From contig JADBKO010000042.1 in NCBI GenBank assembly GCA_014896355.1, positions 1-50,838 on the forward strand: DNA of 50,838 nucleotides. The letters run 5' to 3'. The notes under the pieces were generated by a model. It was not told where the DNA came from. It saw nothing but the letters and a program-made list of their open reading frames with translations, and searched no databases. Source of the stretch: Bacillota bacterium (GTDB taxonomy: Bacteria; Bacillota; UBA5301; Bu52). A program made the position numbers and the translations under genes. Shown piece after piece: positions 43,266 through 50,838 of the stretch (position 1 is its first letter; each line of letters begins with the position of its first letter).

Positions 43266-45190
43266 GGACGCTGCCCAACCGATTCCGGATAGACGGCCCC
43301 GGTGACGGGCCGGACGCGGCGAAGATCCTCGTAGAAGCGGCGGAGGCGGCGGCCAAGGGTTTGCAGGAAACCTGGGAGCGCTTGGCCACGGCCACCTGGG
43401 GATACCTTCGGGACCTGGGAGCGCCAGACTGGGAGAGTGAGAAGCTGCATCGGCAGTGGCAAGGGCAGGTCCAACGGCAGTGGGAGATTACCTGGGTGGT
43501 CTCGCAGGACCCGGCTGCCATGGACCAACGCAAGAACTGGCGCGTTTTCCCGGCGACAGTGGAACCGGGCGTGCGTTGTTCTGTATGCGGGGAGCGCTCG
43601 GCCCTCTCGCCCGATGGCGGTGCCAGGCACGGGGAAGTGCGGGCTTTCTGGACCCAGGTCGCTCGCCGCGTGAATCGCGCCGGCTACGGGCAACAGATCC
43701 GGGACGAGGACCGCCTTTGCGCAGTCTGCACCATCAAGAGGATTTATCCTTTGTTGACTGAGGTTTTGGGCCACGGCCTGAAGCCTCAGACGCATTATGC
43801 GTCCACCGTCACCATTGCTGCCACAGAATGGGTCAAAGGAATCATCGCGATGGCCCGTGACCAAGCCGGCGCTGAACGAGGTGCCGGAGAGGGCACCGGC
43901 ATTGCCCAGTTACGAGAGCCGGGTGCCGGTGCGGTGAGTTCCGGCCGGCAGAATGCCGGTGAGGTGCGGTCAGCGAAGGTCAAGGCGGCCTGGGACCGGC
44001 TGATGGACTTGGCGGCCCAGGCAGGCGTGCAATGTCCCGATGGGACGCCAGAGGAAGACCGGCCTTTCGAGTACGACGGCTATCTGTACTATCTGGACGA
44101 ACTACGGGACAAGGCTCGCGGGTCGGGCCCGGCAGACAGTGACGACGTCTTACCATTGAAGAACGATTCTCTGCGTCCAGAGCTGCTGCGGGCATTGCGG
44201 GCCTTGAAGGAAGCGGTAGGTGACGGCCCCCGCCCTTATTACGCCTTGCTCGCCATGGACGGAGACCACATGGGCGCCATCCTGCGCCAAGTCACCGATC
44301 CGGCCCTGGTGTCACAGGCCTTGGCCCGTTTCAGCGCCAAAGCGCGGCAGACCGTGGCCAGGTATGATGGGCGACCGATCTATCTGGGTGGCGACGACGT
44401 ATTGGCCTTCTTTCCACCCAAAAATGCCCTCAGGGCAGCCCGCGATCTCCGCCACGACTACCTGGAGAGTTTCGCCGCAGTCGGCATCAGCCATGGAGAC
44501 GGCCTGGGTGCAGCCCCAGGCAGGGCCACGCAGGGGCCTGCCTACCGCCTCGAAAGCGGCCCGAGCATCTCGGCAGGGATCGTTTTTGCGGACATGCGCG
44601 AGCCTCTGCGGGACGTCATTGTTTCTGCTCATCGCGTGCTGGACGAGATCGCGAAAGAAAAGGCTGGCCGTGACGCGTTTGCCCTGCTTCTCCTGAAGCA
44701 CAGTGGCAGTTCGGCCGTGCTGGCGAAAAAGTGGCAGGAATCCTTGGATCATGGCGTGACGGACTGGGTGGAGGAGCTTTATGCCCTGGCTCAGGACATC
44801 CGGCCGGATGAGATCTCCACGGGGTTGCTTTACAGCCTGCAGAAGCTACTTGACGTTTTCGCTCCAGGGGGTTACCTAGCCGAAGATTCCGAGAGCGGCG
44901 ACGCGGCAGGACCTGACAGCGGCGCGCCTGGCGGCCGTACAGCGGGCGCCGGCGATCCCCGCACCCGTGCGCAGATTGTCCGTCTTATCGCTGCGGAGTA
45001 TCTGCGTAACCGTTTGCTGGCCTGGCCCGAAGACACTTCAAAACAGGACCAGCGCGAGCAGGCGCTCAGCCGGGCCCGCCGTCTCCTGGCAGTAGCCACC
45101 GTTCCAGGCGGTCATCCGCTGCGTATCAGCTTGGACGGACCTGTCATTGCGCGCTTTTTGAGCGGCAAAGGCGGCAAGGGGGAGGCGTGA
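43112..45190 (+). CDS. cmr2: Cmr2 (Cas10) main part: zinc finger and GGDD cyclase
   Basis: Authentic homology begins near 43,225 (TPEEVAQASQLGTLPNRFRI). The first 35 or so codons of this frame are out of phase with the N-terminal piece. Visible parts: zinc motif CSVCGERSA and CAVCTIKRIY, palm 1 LLAMDGDHMGAIL, palm 2 with intact GGDD in IYLGGDDVLAFFPP, and the helical C-terminal D4 region. The GGDD motif predicts synthesis of cyclic oligoadenylate on target RNA binding. No HD domain is present, so DNA cleavage by Cas10 is not expected. If the frameshift is real, the complex would be inactive unless the break is bypassed. Confidence 0.85.
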   Translation: MGWVLLVVVPGGHRHDGCAEDQPEDSPGYAVPGRSSASSVTPEEVAQASQLGTLPNRFRIDGPGDGPDAAKILVEAAEAAAKGLQETWERLATATWGYLRDLGAPDWESEKLHRQWQGQVQRQWEITWVVSQDPAAMDQRKNWRVFPATVEPGVRCSVCGERSALSPDGGARHGEVRAFWTQVARRVNRAGYGQQIRDEDRLCAVCTIKRIYPLLTEVLGHGLKPQTHYASTVTIAATEWVKGIIAMARDQAGAERGAGEGTGIAQLREPGAGAVSSGRQNAGEVRSAKVKAAWDRLMDLAAQAGVQCPDGTPEEDRPFEYDGYLYYLDELRDKARGSGPADSDDVLPLKNDSLRPELLRALRALKEAVGDGPRPYYALLAMDGDHMGAILRQVTDPALVSQALARFSAKARQTVARYDGRPIYLGGDDVLAFFPPKNALRAARDLRHDYLESFAAVGISHGDGLGAAPGRATQGPAYRLESGPSISAGIVFADMREPLRDVIVSAHRVLDEIAKEKAGRDAFALLLLKHSGSSAVLAKKWQESLDHGVTDWVEELYALAQDIRPDEISTGLLYSLQKLLDVFAPGGYLAEDSESGDAAGPDSGAPGGRTAGAGDPRTRAQIVRLIAAEYLRNRLLAWPEDTSKQDQREQALSRARRLLAVATVPGGHPLRISLDGPVIARFLSGKGGKGEA

Positions 45191-45193
45191 GCT

Positions 45194-46606
45194 GTGGATT
45201 CAGAGCCGATGGGAGAGACGTTCGGTAGTGCGGCAGCAGGCGGTGCCCGGCAGCTGTGGCTCTTCACCGCCCGGGATAGCCTGTTTTTTGGCGCAGGTCT
45301 TCCCTTCTTCGCGGGGGAGACAGGGCGGCAGAAGTCGCGCTTCCCGCCTTCCCCCTTGACCATGCAGGGGGCGGTACGCGCGATCCTTCTGCAGGCCCAT
45401 CACGCCGATGTGCGGGAATTCGTGAGGGGCTGGTGCACCACATGCCGGCGGCCTGCCGCGGAATGTCCAGTCATGCAGATGGTGGGCGAGGAGAACGACG
45501 CGGAAACCTCGGCCATTTCCCTGCGCGGACCTTTGGTGGCTACAGATGACGGAGAGCTGTTTTATCCAGCCCCGCTGGACTTGGCTTGGGGCCGGCGGCG
45601 GCCAAGCGGTGTCCAGGCGCAGGCGGACAAACCCACAAAGGAGTTGGTCCGCTTGGTTCCCAGTGAGGATGCAACCTGGACAGATATGGGCCTGCGGCGT
45701 CTGCCGGCCGCCCCGGAGGGATATGAGGATCTGTCCGGTGTGGAAGGCCGGTACCTGGCAGCGCATGATTTCTCCCAATACCTGCTTGGCACGGTCCCCA
45801 AGCCGGGGCAACTGATTGACCTGTGGGAAGTCCCGGAGGAAGCGCAGACAGAAGGGGGAGCGGAGCAGAAGCACCGGGTGCCCCCCGTGGCCGACGAACT
45901 CCATGTCGGCATTGGCCTCAACCCCAAGACCCGCACCGCCCAGGAACACATGCTCTATATCACTCATCACGTGCGACTGGCGAAGGGGTATAGCCTGGCT
46001 GAACAGGTAGAGCCGGCCTTTGCGGGTGCCAATGGGCGGCAGAACGGGGACGGGGCCGGGAGCCATGGCCAGGCAGATGTGGCTCAGGCTCTTCCAGATG
46101 TGGCTGGCATCCTTGCGGATCTGGTTCGCCATGCGCCCGACGTGGTGCGCCTGGGGGGCGAATCCCGCCTAAGCTTTCTGCAAGTGCGGAAGTGCGCCGG
46201 GCCGACGACGGACGAGAAGCGGCAGATTGCCAACACACTGGACTCACAGAATTCGCGGCAAGGACCACTGAGATTCCGCCTGGTTCTATTACAGCCGGCG
46301 CGGTTCCGCCAGGGTTGGCTGCCCGACGGACTGAACCCGGAAAGCCTCAGTGGAGCCCTGCGCGGTGTACCGGTGAAACTGGTGTCCGCCTGCCTGGGAA
46401 AGCCTGTCCGGCAAGGCGGGTGGGACCTGGCCAACAGGCGGCCCAAGCCGACAGCGGCTTTCGTGCCCGCTGGCAGCGTGTACTTCTTCGAGACAACGGA
46501 CCCTCATTGCAGCGGCCGAGAGATCGTGGAAGCGTTGCATGACGAGAAACTGGGGCTACAGACGAAGGCAGGCTTTGGCCATGTCATGGTCGGCTGCGGC
46601 TGGTAA
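45194..46606 (+). CDS. cmr3: Type III-B RAMP protein Cmr3
   Basis: A 470-residue protein. ARDSLFFGAGLPFFAGE near 25-42 and SRFPPSPLTMQGAVRAILL near 48-66 (the P-P-S-x-x-T-x-x-G-A-x-R motif) define Cmr3, as does GFGHVMVG near the C-terminus. Long hydrophilic inserts lie near 200-240. GTG 45194 lies just after the cmr2 stop, following GGGGGAGG. Cmr3 binds the 5' tag of crRNA next to Cmr2. Confidence 0.92.
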   Translation: MDSEPMGETFGSAAAGGARQLWLFTARDSLFFGAGLPFFAGETGRQKSRFPPSPLTMQGAVRAILLQAHHADVREFVRGWCTTCRRPAAECPVMQMVGEENDAETSAISLRGPLVATDDGELFYPAPLDLAWGRRRPSGVQAQADKPTKELVRLVPSEDATWTDMGLRRLPAAPEGYEDLSGVEGRYLAAHDFSQYLLGTVPKPGQLIDLWEVPEEAQTEGGAEQKHRVPPVADELHVGIGLNPKTRTAQEHMLYITHHVRLAKGYSLAEQVEPAFAGANGRQNGDGAGSHGQADVAQALPDVAGILADLVRHAPDVVRLGGESRLSFLQVRKCAGPTTDEKRQIANTLDSQNSRQGPLRFRLVLLQPARFRQGWLPDGLNPESLSGALRGVPVKLVSACLGKPVRQGGWDLANRRPKPTAAFVPAGSVYFFETTDPHCSGREIVEALHDEKLGLQTKAGFGHVMVGCGW

Positions 46607-46637
46607 GGTGTGGCATTCCGAAAAGGGGGAGCACGTA

Positions 46638-47630
46638 ATGAAAGGAAACGGCAATGGATTAGAGAAGCGTCTGCTGATTCTCTATGCCCAGACGTTCTTA
46701 CATCCGGGCGCCGGGTCCACCACCGGTGTTGTGGATTTGCCCATTCAACGCGAAGTCAATACCAACTTCCCGTACATTGCCGGGAGCGGTCTGAAAGGAA
46801 GCCTGCGGGATAAGGCGGAAGCCTTGGCCAGGTACGGCGCCGCAGCCCCAGGCCAGGACGACGCCGGCAAGACCGCTGGGCGGGCGAAGGTTGCCACGGT
46901 GTTCGGCCCTGAAGCCAAAGCAAGTGACGACTATGCCAGCTGTATCGCTGTGGGTGATGCCAAGATCCTGGCCATGCCGGTGCGTTCCCTCACGCGTACC
47001 TTTTTTTGGGTTACTTCGCCCCTCGCTTTGGCCCGGCTGCGACGGGACCTGGTGGCCATCGGAGAGGAGCCAAACTGGCAGATTCCCTCTGTTCCGGATG
47101 GGCCTACTGCCCTGGTTCCTCCGGCGTGTTCCGTCAGCGGCGCAGGCGAGCAGGACGGCCAGCCCGGCCGCGGTGGCCAGCTGATGCTGGAGGAACTGAA
47201 TTTTAACGTGAAGCCCGATGAGGCCGTGGGGCAGATTGCCCGTGACATTGCGTCCCTGCTGCCGCCCAATGTGGGCCAGGTCTTCGTGGACAAGTTCGCC
47301 TGCGATTTCGCCTTGCTCTCAGACGAAGATTTCACACACCTGGTGCGGTTTGGCACTCAGGTCTCCGCCCGCATTGCCCTAAATGAGCGCAAGACCACTT
47401 CAGGTGACGGTGGCAACCTGTGGTACGAGGAGTATTTGCCGCCGGAGACCGTCTTTTACAGCCTGTTGTACATGAACACGCCTCGCAACGCCGGGGAAGA
47501 GGATTCCCCGTTCGCCACCGCGGCCGAAGCCATGCGCTACCTAACCGAGGATGTTTTGGGGGATGGCTACTTGCAGGTGGGTGGCAATGAAACGCAAGGC
47601 CAGGGCTGGTGCCTGGTCCGGGTGAGGTGA
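46638..47630 (+). CDS. cmr4: Type III-B backbone RNase Cmr4
   Basis: A 330-residue Cas7-like protein. TFLHPGAGSTTGVVDLPIQR contains the conserved Asp equivalent to the catalytic Asp that cuts target RNA at 6-nt intervals. It is followed by EVNTNFPYIAGSGLKGSLRD and a C-terminal YLQVGGNETQGQGW loop. ATG 46638 follows AAGGGGGAG; the open frame extends upstream into the cmr3 end. Confidence 0.94.
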   Translation: MKGNGNGLEKRLLILYAQTFLHPGAGSTTGVVDLPIQREVNTNFPYIAGSGLKGSLRDKAEALARYGAAAPGQDDAGKTAGRAKVATVFGPEAKASDDYASCIAVGDAKILAMPVRSLTRTFFWVTSPLALARLRRDLVAIGEEPNWQIPSVPDGPTALVPPACSVSGAGEQDGQPGRGGQLMLEELNFNVKPDEAVGQIARDIASLLPPNVGQVFVDKFACDFALLSDEDFTHLVRFGTQVSARIALNERKTTSGDGGNLWYEEYLPPETVFYSLLYMNTPRNAGEEDSPFATAAEAMRYLTEDVLGDGYLQVGGNETQGQGWCLVRVR

Positions 47631-47635
47631 GAATC

Positions 47636-48034
47636 ATGCGCCAGTTGTTGGAACAGGAACGCGCTCAGTATGCTTTGCGGTGCATCGACCGGCTGAGGCA
47701 GGATCCCACCAAAGCGGCGAAATACAAGATTTATGTCCACGAACTGCCCGCCATGGTGCAGATGAATGGTCTGGGTCAGGCGCTGGCACAGATCATGAGT
47801 GATTACAGGAAAGATAAAGACGGGCCGGCAGCGCGCCAACTCATGGCTGACTTGCAGCAATGGCTGGTGGACGAGCGCCGGTTATACCGGCTCAGCCAGG
47901 GGCAAGACGTCCTGGGCGCCCTGATGAGCGGGGACCGAGCGTCGTACATGCGGGCCTACGAGGAGATCATCCGTCTGTGCAACTGGCTTAAGAAGCTGGC
48001 AGATGCCTACATTGAGGGCCCGGCCAGCGCCTGA
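47636..48034 (+). CDS. cmr5: Type III-B small subunit Cmr5
   Basis: A 132-residue all-helical protein: LEQERAQYALRCIDRL, KYKIYVHELPAMVQMNGLGQ and YMRAYEEIIRLCNWLKKLAD. The P-A-x-x-x-x-N-G-L-x-x-x-L core is typical of Cmr5. It starts 5 bases after the cmr4 stop. Confidence 0.94.
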   Translation: MRQLLEQERAQYALRCIDRLRQDPTKAAKYKIYVHELPAMVQMNGLGQALAQIMSDYRKDKDGPAARQLMADLQQWLVDERRLYRLSQGQDVLGALMSGDRASYMRAYEEIIRLCNWLKKLADAYIEGPASA

Positions 48035-48081
48035 CGGCCGGTGCAGGCGGGTTTCATTAACGTGGAATGGGGGAGAGTGCA

Positions 48082-49245
48082 GTGGCTCTTCCGCTCTATT
48101 CGGGGATACCCCGGACTCTGGCCGAACTGACCAGGGGCCATCAGGCTCCGAATGCTGGGCTGATCTACGAGAAGTTCGTGGACGTCTGGCCGGACGGGTT
48201 CCAGGAGCAGCCCAAACCTGGGGACAAGGATAGATTCCTGGAGTACTTCCGCACGCGTTGCGGCGATCCCAAGCTGTTGCAGGCATACCTGGAGCGTATG
48301 GAGGGCTTGGTGGCGGACCAGGGCGGCATTTTAATGGAAGGGGGCACCGCTACCCGGTTGGTCAGCGGGGTAGGAAGCAACCATCCGCTGGAAACAGGCT
48401 TTGTCTGGCACCGCACGCTGGGGGTCCCCTACCTCCCGGGATCGTCCCTCAAAGGGATGTTGGCTGCCTGGGCCCGGGAGACCCGGGGCGGCTTTGGGAT
48501 GCTCGGCGAAGAGCGTGCCTTGGAGCTGTTCGGCGATCAGCAAAGACACGGGGCCGGCAGGCTGGTAATCCTGGATGTGTTGCCAACCTACCCCTGCGGC
48601 CTGGAGCTGGACATCATGAACCCCCATTTTGGCCCGTATTACCAGGGAGAAAATCCTCCCGCGGACGTGTGGGCCCCAGTTCCGGTGAAGTTCCTGGTGG
48701 TGCCCAAAGGCATCAAGTTTCGCTTTGCCGTACTGCCCCGCATGGGTAGTGGGCTTGCTGAGGCAGAGGCGGAGGCGCGGCAAAAGGATCTCAAGGATGC
48801 GGAAGAGTTGCTGCGCGGGGCCCTGGCCAACCTTGGCCTCGGCGCCAAGACCGCTGCAGGGTACGGTTTGTTCGAGAGTCTTCGCGTAGTGGCCCTCACC
48901 AGAGCCGCTGGGCCGCCCCGCGCGGTGGGCGGGCCAGGCGGCCAAGGGGCGCAAGCTGCGTCGGGACGCTCTGCGTCTGATCCATTGGCGGGGATCTCCG
49001 CTGATGATGCAGGCAAGCTGTTCCACTCCCTGGATTCGCTGCCGGAGGCGGAACGGATCGAGACCGCAAAGAAGCTTTATTTGCACTGGCAGGCCACAGG
49101 TGATTGGGAAACTTGGAGCGGTTACGCGGGCAAGGAAAAAGAGAAGTTCCGGAAGAAATACGAACGTGTGGTTAAAATCAAGGAGATCCTAGCAGCGGGC
49201 CAGTCCAATGGTACGGCCGGGCCAGCGGCGCCAGCCCATTCTTGA
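48082..49245 (+). CDS. cmr6: Type III-B RAMP protein Cmr6 with helical C-terminal extension
   Basis: A 387-residue Cmr6. HPLETGFVWHRTLGVPYLPG SSLKGMLAAWARE near 100-130 and the final GAKTAAGYGLFESL near 255-270 are the diagnostic motifs. The last 100 or so residues, after a Gly/Ala linker, are extra: a helical, Lys/Glu-rich segment (KLFHSLDSLPEAERIETAKK, then EKEKFRKKYERVVKIKEIL). Typical Cmr6 proteins end soon after the G-rich loop. GTG 48082 is 6 bases after GGGGGAG; an ATG 15 bases earlier overlaps that site. Confidence 0.9.
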   Translation: MALPLYSGIPRTLAELTRGHQAPNAGLIYEKFVDVWPDGFQEQPKPGDKDRFLEYFRTRCGDPKLLQAYLERMEGLVADQGGILMEGGTATRLVSGVGSNHPLETGFVWHRTLGVPYLPGSSLKGMLAAWARETRGGFGMLGEERALELFGDQQRHGAGRLVILDVLPTYPCGLELDIMNPHFGPYYQGENPPADVWAPVPVKFLVVPKGIKFRFAVLPRMGSGLAEAEAEARQKDLKDAEELLRGALANLGLGAKTAAGYGLFESLRVVALTRAAGPPRAVGGPGGQGAQAASGRSASDPLAGISADDAGKLFHSLDSLPEAERIETAKKLYLHWQATGDWETWSGYAGKEKEKFRKKYERVVKIKEILAAGQSNGTAGPAAPAHS

Positions 49246-49274
49246 GGTGGCTTTTCAACCCAGGAAGGAGCCGG

Positions 49275-50423
49275 ATGCGCATGCGGCGGACAGTGGTTGT
49301 GTCTTCGTGTGGAACGAGCCTGATCATGAACGGGTCCGACGAAGAAATGCGGAGGATCCTGAATCGCACGGCGAACTTCAAGGAAAAGGAAGTCCCGCCC
49401 GCTGACCGCCAGCAGATCGACAACCGCTTGCTTGAACGCCGAAATGAGCTTATGGCGGCCTCGGTAAGTGAGGCCCGCAGGCTGAGCGCTGAGGTCAACG
49501 GGATTGCGGGGTTCTACGGCGGGGACCTGGCTGGCGCGGGTCCTGCGGACATCCAGATCCTCCTGCACACGGATACCTATCAGGGCGAACAGGTGGCCCA
49601 GGTCTTGGCAGAACGGCTGCGGAAAGCCTCGCAGACAGTCCTGTTGGCCTCTATAGATTCTTTGGCCACGAGTTCGCTGGAAACGTTTCGTTGGGGTGTG
49701 CAGGAATTGGTCCGGTGGTGCCAGGACCAGCTCGCCAATTACAGAAAGGACGGGTACCGTATTGTCTTCAACCTCACGGGGGGCTTCAAGGGGGTGCAGG
49801 GCGTCCTCAATACCCTGGGCCATGTTTATGCGGATGAAATCGTGTACATCTTCGAAGGCAGCGAGCTGATACGCATTCCGCGCCTGCCGGTGCGCCTCGA
49901 CATGGGGCAAGCAGTGGAAGCTCACATTCACTTGTTCCGGCGGATGCACAATGGGCACAAGGTGCTGGCGTCCGAGGCCGCGGGCATTCCGGAGACGCTG
50001 GTGGAAGCCGACGGTTCCAAGGAGAGCGCGGAGTTGTACGTGACACTCTCGATTCTGGGGGATATCGCCTGGCAGGAGGCCTATAAGGGCGTGTACGGCC
50101 GGGGGCTTTTGGAGCCGCCCACTTCCAGAATCCGCTACACGGAGCGTTTTCGCCGTGATGTACAGGCGGTCAGCGAAGCCGACCGGCTCATCCTGCTTAA
50201 TGAAAGGATCGATGATCTCGACAAGCATCTGCATGGTGGGACAGGGAATCTACGTTCGCTCAACTTACACCCCGTGCTAGGAAAGCCGCCCCTACCCGTG
50301 ATCACTCATGAGTGCTACGCTTGGTCTGACAAGGACGCACGGCGTATATACCTTCACTTCGAGGATGGCCGAGGTGAAGGAGGTCCGGTGGCCGTCCTGG
50401 ATATGCTCGGAACGCATCTCTAG
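49275..50423 (+). CDS. CARF protein with RelE-like C-terminus (Cami1-like)
   Basis: A 382-residue protein. The N-terminal half is a CARF domain of the APE2256/TIGR02619 type: TVVVSSCGTSLIMNG, DIQILLHTDTYQGEQVAQVL, YRIVFNLTGGFKGVQGVLNT near 160-178 and EIVYIFEGSELIRIPRLPV. A helical linker follows. The last 80 residues (LGKPPLPVITHECYAWSD, ARRIYLHFED, VAVLDMLGTHL) resemble a RelE/ParE toxin fold. CARF-RelE proteins (Cami1) are known cOA-activated mRNA interferases acting at the ribosome, so that role is inferred. ATG 49275 or 49281 may be used (AGGAAGGAG upstream). It closes the cmr operon. Confidence 0.75.
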   Translation: MRMRRTVVVSSCGTSLIMNGSDEEMRRILNRTANFKEKEVPPADRQQIDNRLLERRNELMAASVSEARRLSAEVNGIAGFYGGDLAGAGPADIQILLHTDTYQGEQVAQVLAERLRKASQTVLLASIDSLATSSLETFRWGVQELVRWCQDQLANYRKDGYRIVFNLTGGFKGVQGVLNTLGHVYADEIVYIFEGSELIRIPRLPVRLDMGQAVEAHIHLFRRMHNGHKVLASEAAGIPETLVEADGSKESAELYVTLSILGDIAWQEAYKGVYGRGLLEPPTSRIRYTERFRRDVQAVSEADRLILLNERIDDLDKHLHGGTGNLRSLNLHPVLGKPPLPVITHECYAWSDKDARRIYLHFEDGRGEGGPVAVLDMLGTHL

Positions 50424-50445
50424 AAAGTTCGGAACGCATCCCTAG
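50407..50445 (+). repeat. Short direct repeat spanning the CARF-RelE stop codon
   Basis: TCGGAACGCATC(T/C)CTAG occurs at 50407-50423 and 50429-50445, a period of 22 bases with one mismatch. The first copy carries the stop codon. Confidence 0.75.
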
Positions 50446-50821
50446 TAAGGGCCAGAAATGGCCGCAACACGGCCACTGGCATGGCTTTGGCATGCGCCGC
50501 TGGGCTCGCCCGCTGGCGCGTGCCAGCGGAGGCCTTGAGCGTCCTCAGCCAGCCTTGGGCGTCGCATCCTTGGTGGCCCCGGTCACAGGCGCCGAACGCG
50601 GGTAGCGTGTCGTCGATTGGCAGTAGCGCCTAAACCCCAGGGGTGCGACAACAAGCTGTTCGATCCCTAGTCGCCCATCGCTACTACGTCCTCGTTCCCA
50701 AAAGGCGAACAGGCTCCTCTCCCAGACACCCGGAGGGCCCCTCTCGCTAGCAGCCCACGCCTAGCCCCGAAAGTCTCCTTTTTAGGGCTCAGCAGGAGAT
50801 TGCACGGCTGTGGCGAAACGG
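50424..50821 (+). other. Non-coding region, probable CRISPR leader
   Basis: No convincing gene in about 400 bases. It includes an imperfect inverted repeat (GGCATGCGCC / GGCGCGTGCC, about 50,490-50,525) without a T run, and a stem AGCCC / GGGCT near 50,764-50,791. Its place between the cmr operon and a repeat-like sequence suggests a leader, but it is not A/T-rich. Confidence 0.4.
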
Positions 50822-50838
50822 GTTTGTAGGCTCCCTAC
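50822..50838 (+). CRISPR. Probable first bases of a CRISPR repeat, cut by the window edge
   Basis: GTTTGTAGGCTCCCTAC at the very end closely matches the 5' part of the 30-bp type I-B repeats known from Bacillota (GTTTxTAGCCTxCCTATxAGG...GAAAC). It contains the short GTAG / CTAC palindrome. Only 17 bases are visible, so the array itself is inferred. Confidence 0.55.

Noticed and set aside
50490-50525. Inverted repeat as terminator of the cmr operon
   Set aside because: Imperfect pairing and no downstream T run; role left open.
1-50838. tRNA, rRNA, transposase or integrase genes
   Set aside because: No cloverleaf, rRNA core sequence, DDE motif or terminal inverted repeats were recognised by eye in any intergenic region.

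Overview
The window is a dense, high-GC bacterial chromosome segment. The sigma-A type promoters (TTGACA-N17-TATAAT), the strong AGGAGG ribosome sites, the frequent TTG/GTG starts and a SufCDSUB operon with SufU point to a high-GC member of the Bacillota, perhaps near Symbiobacterium, Thermaerobacter or Limnochorda. That placement is inference from gene content. No rRNA or tRNA gene was seen.

Layout. (1) 1-6631, plus: a MacAB-type export operon (partial permease, permease, membrane fusion protein, ATPase) ending in two TolC-like proteins, which is odd for a supposed monoderm. (2) 6.6-10.7 kb, minus: two transcription units, each led by a fluoride riboswitch with its own promoter and terminator. 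One controls a CPA-type antiporter plus a broken universal stress protein. The other controls three poorly known genes (zinc-ribbon/HEAT protein, DUF6062-like protein, coiled-coil protein). A scar of an MFS transporter lies between them. (3) 10.7-15.7 kb: an HPr-kinase/PEPCK-like P-loop protein, a homocysteine methyltransferase, a divergent phosphofructokinase and a GNAT acetyltransferase. (4) 15.7-20.2 kb, minus: glycerol kinase, a GlpA-like FAD dehydrogenase, and a single polypeptide joining an SdhB-type iron-sulfur subunit to a five-helix di-heme SdhC-type anchor. No SdhA is nearby, so this looks like a glycerol-3-phosphate:quinone oxidoreductase built on a complex II membrane module. (5) 20.1-21.9 kb: a patchwork of truncated pieces (glpK without a start codon, a GH38 C-terminal fragment, an orphan ORF, an inverted sufB fragment). 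(6) 21.9-27.7 kb, minus: sufC-D-S-U-B. (7) 27.9-30.5 kb: citrate synthase, a glutaredoxin with a consensus promoter and a CsoR-like palindrome, and a groES without groEL.

(8) 30.7 kb to the end, plus: a complete type I-B CRISPR-Cas operon (cas6-cas8b-cas7-cas5-cas3-cas4-cas1-cas2) followed by a type III-B cassette (cmr1 to cmr6). A protein with CARF, HEPN and a second CARF-like region precedes the cmr genes, and a CARF protein with a RelE-like C-terminus follows them. Cmr2/Cas10 keeps its GGDD cyclase motif, lacks an HD nuclease and is interrupted by a frameshift. The last 17 bases look like the start of a CRISPR repeat, so an array probably begins at the right edge. As inference, type I-B provides adaptation and DNA interference, Cmr senses RNA and makes cyclic oligoadenylate, and the two CARF ribonucleases respond to it.
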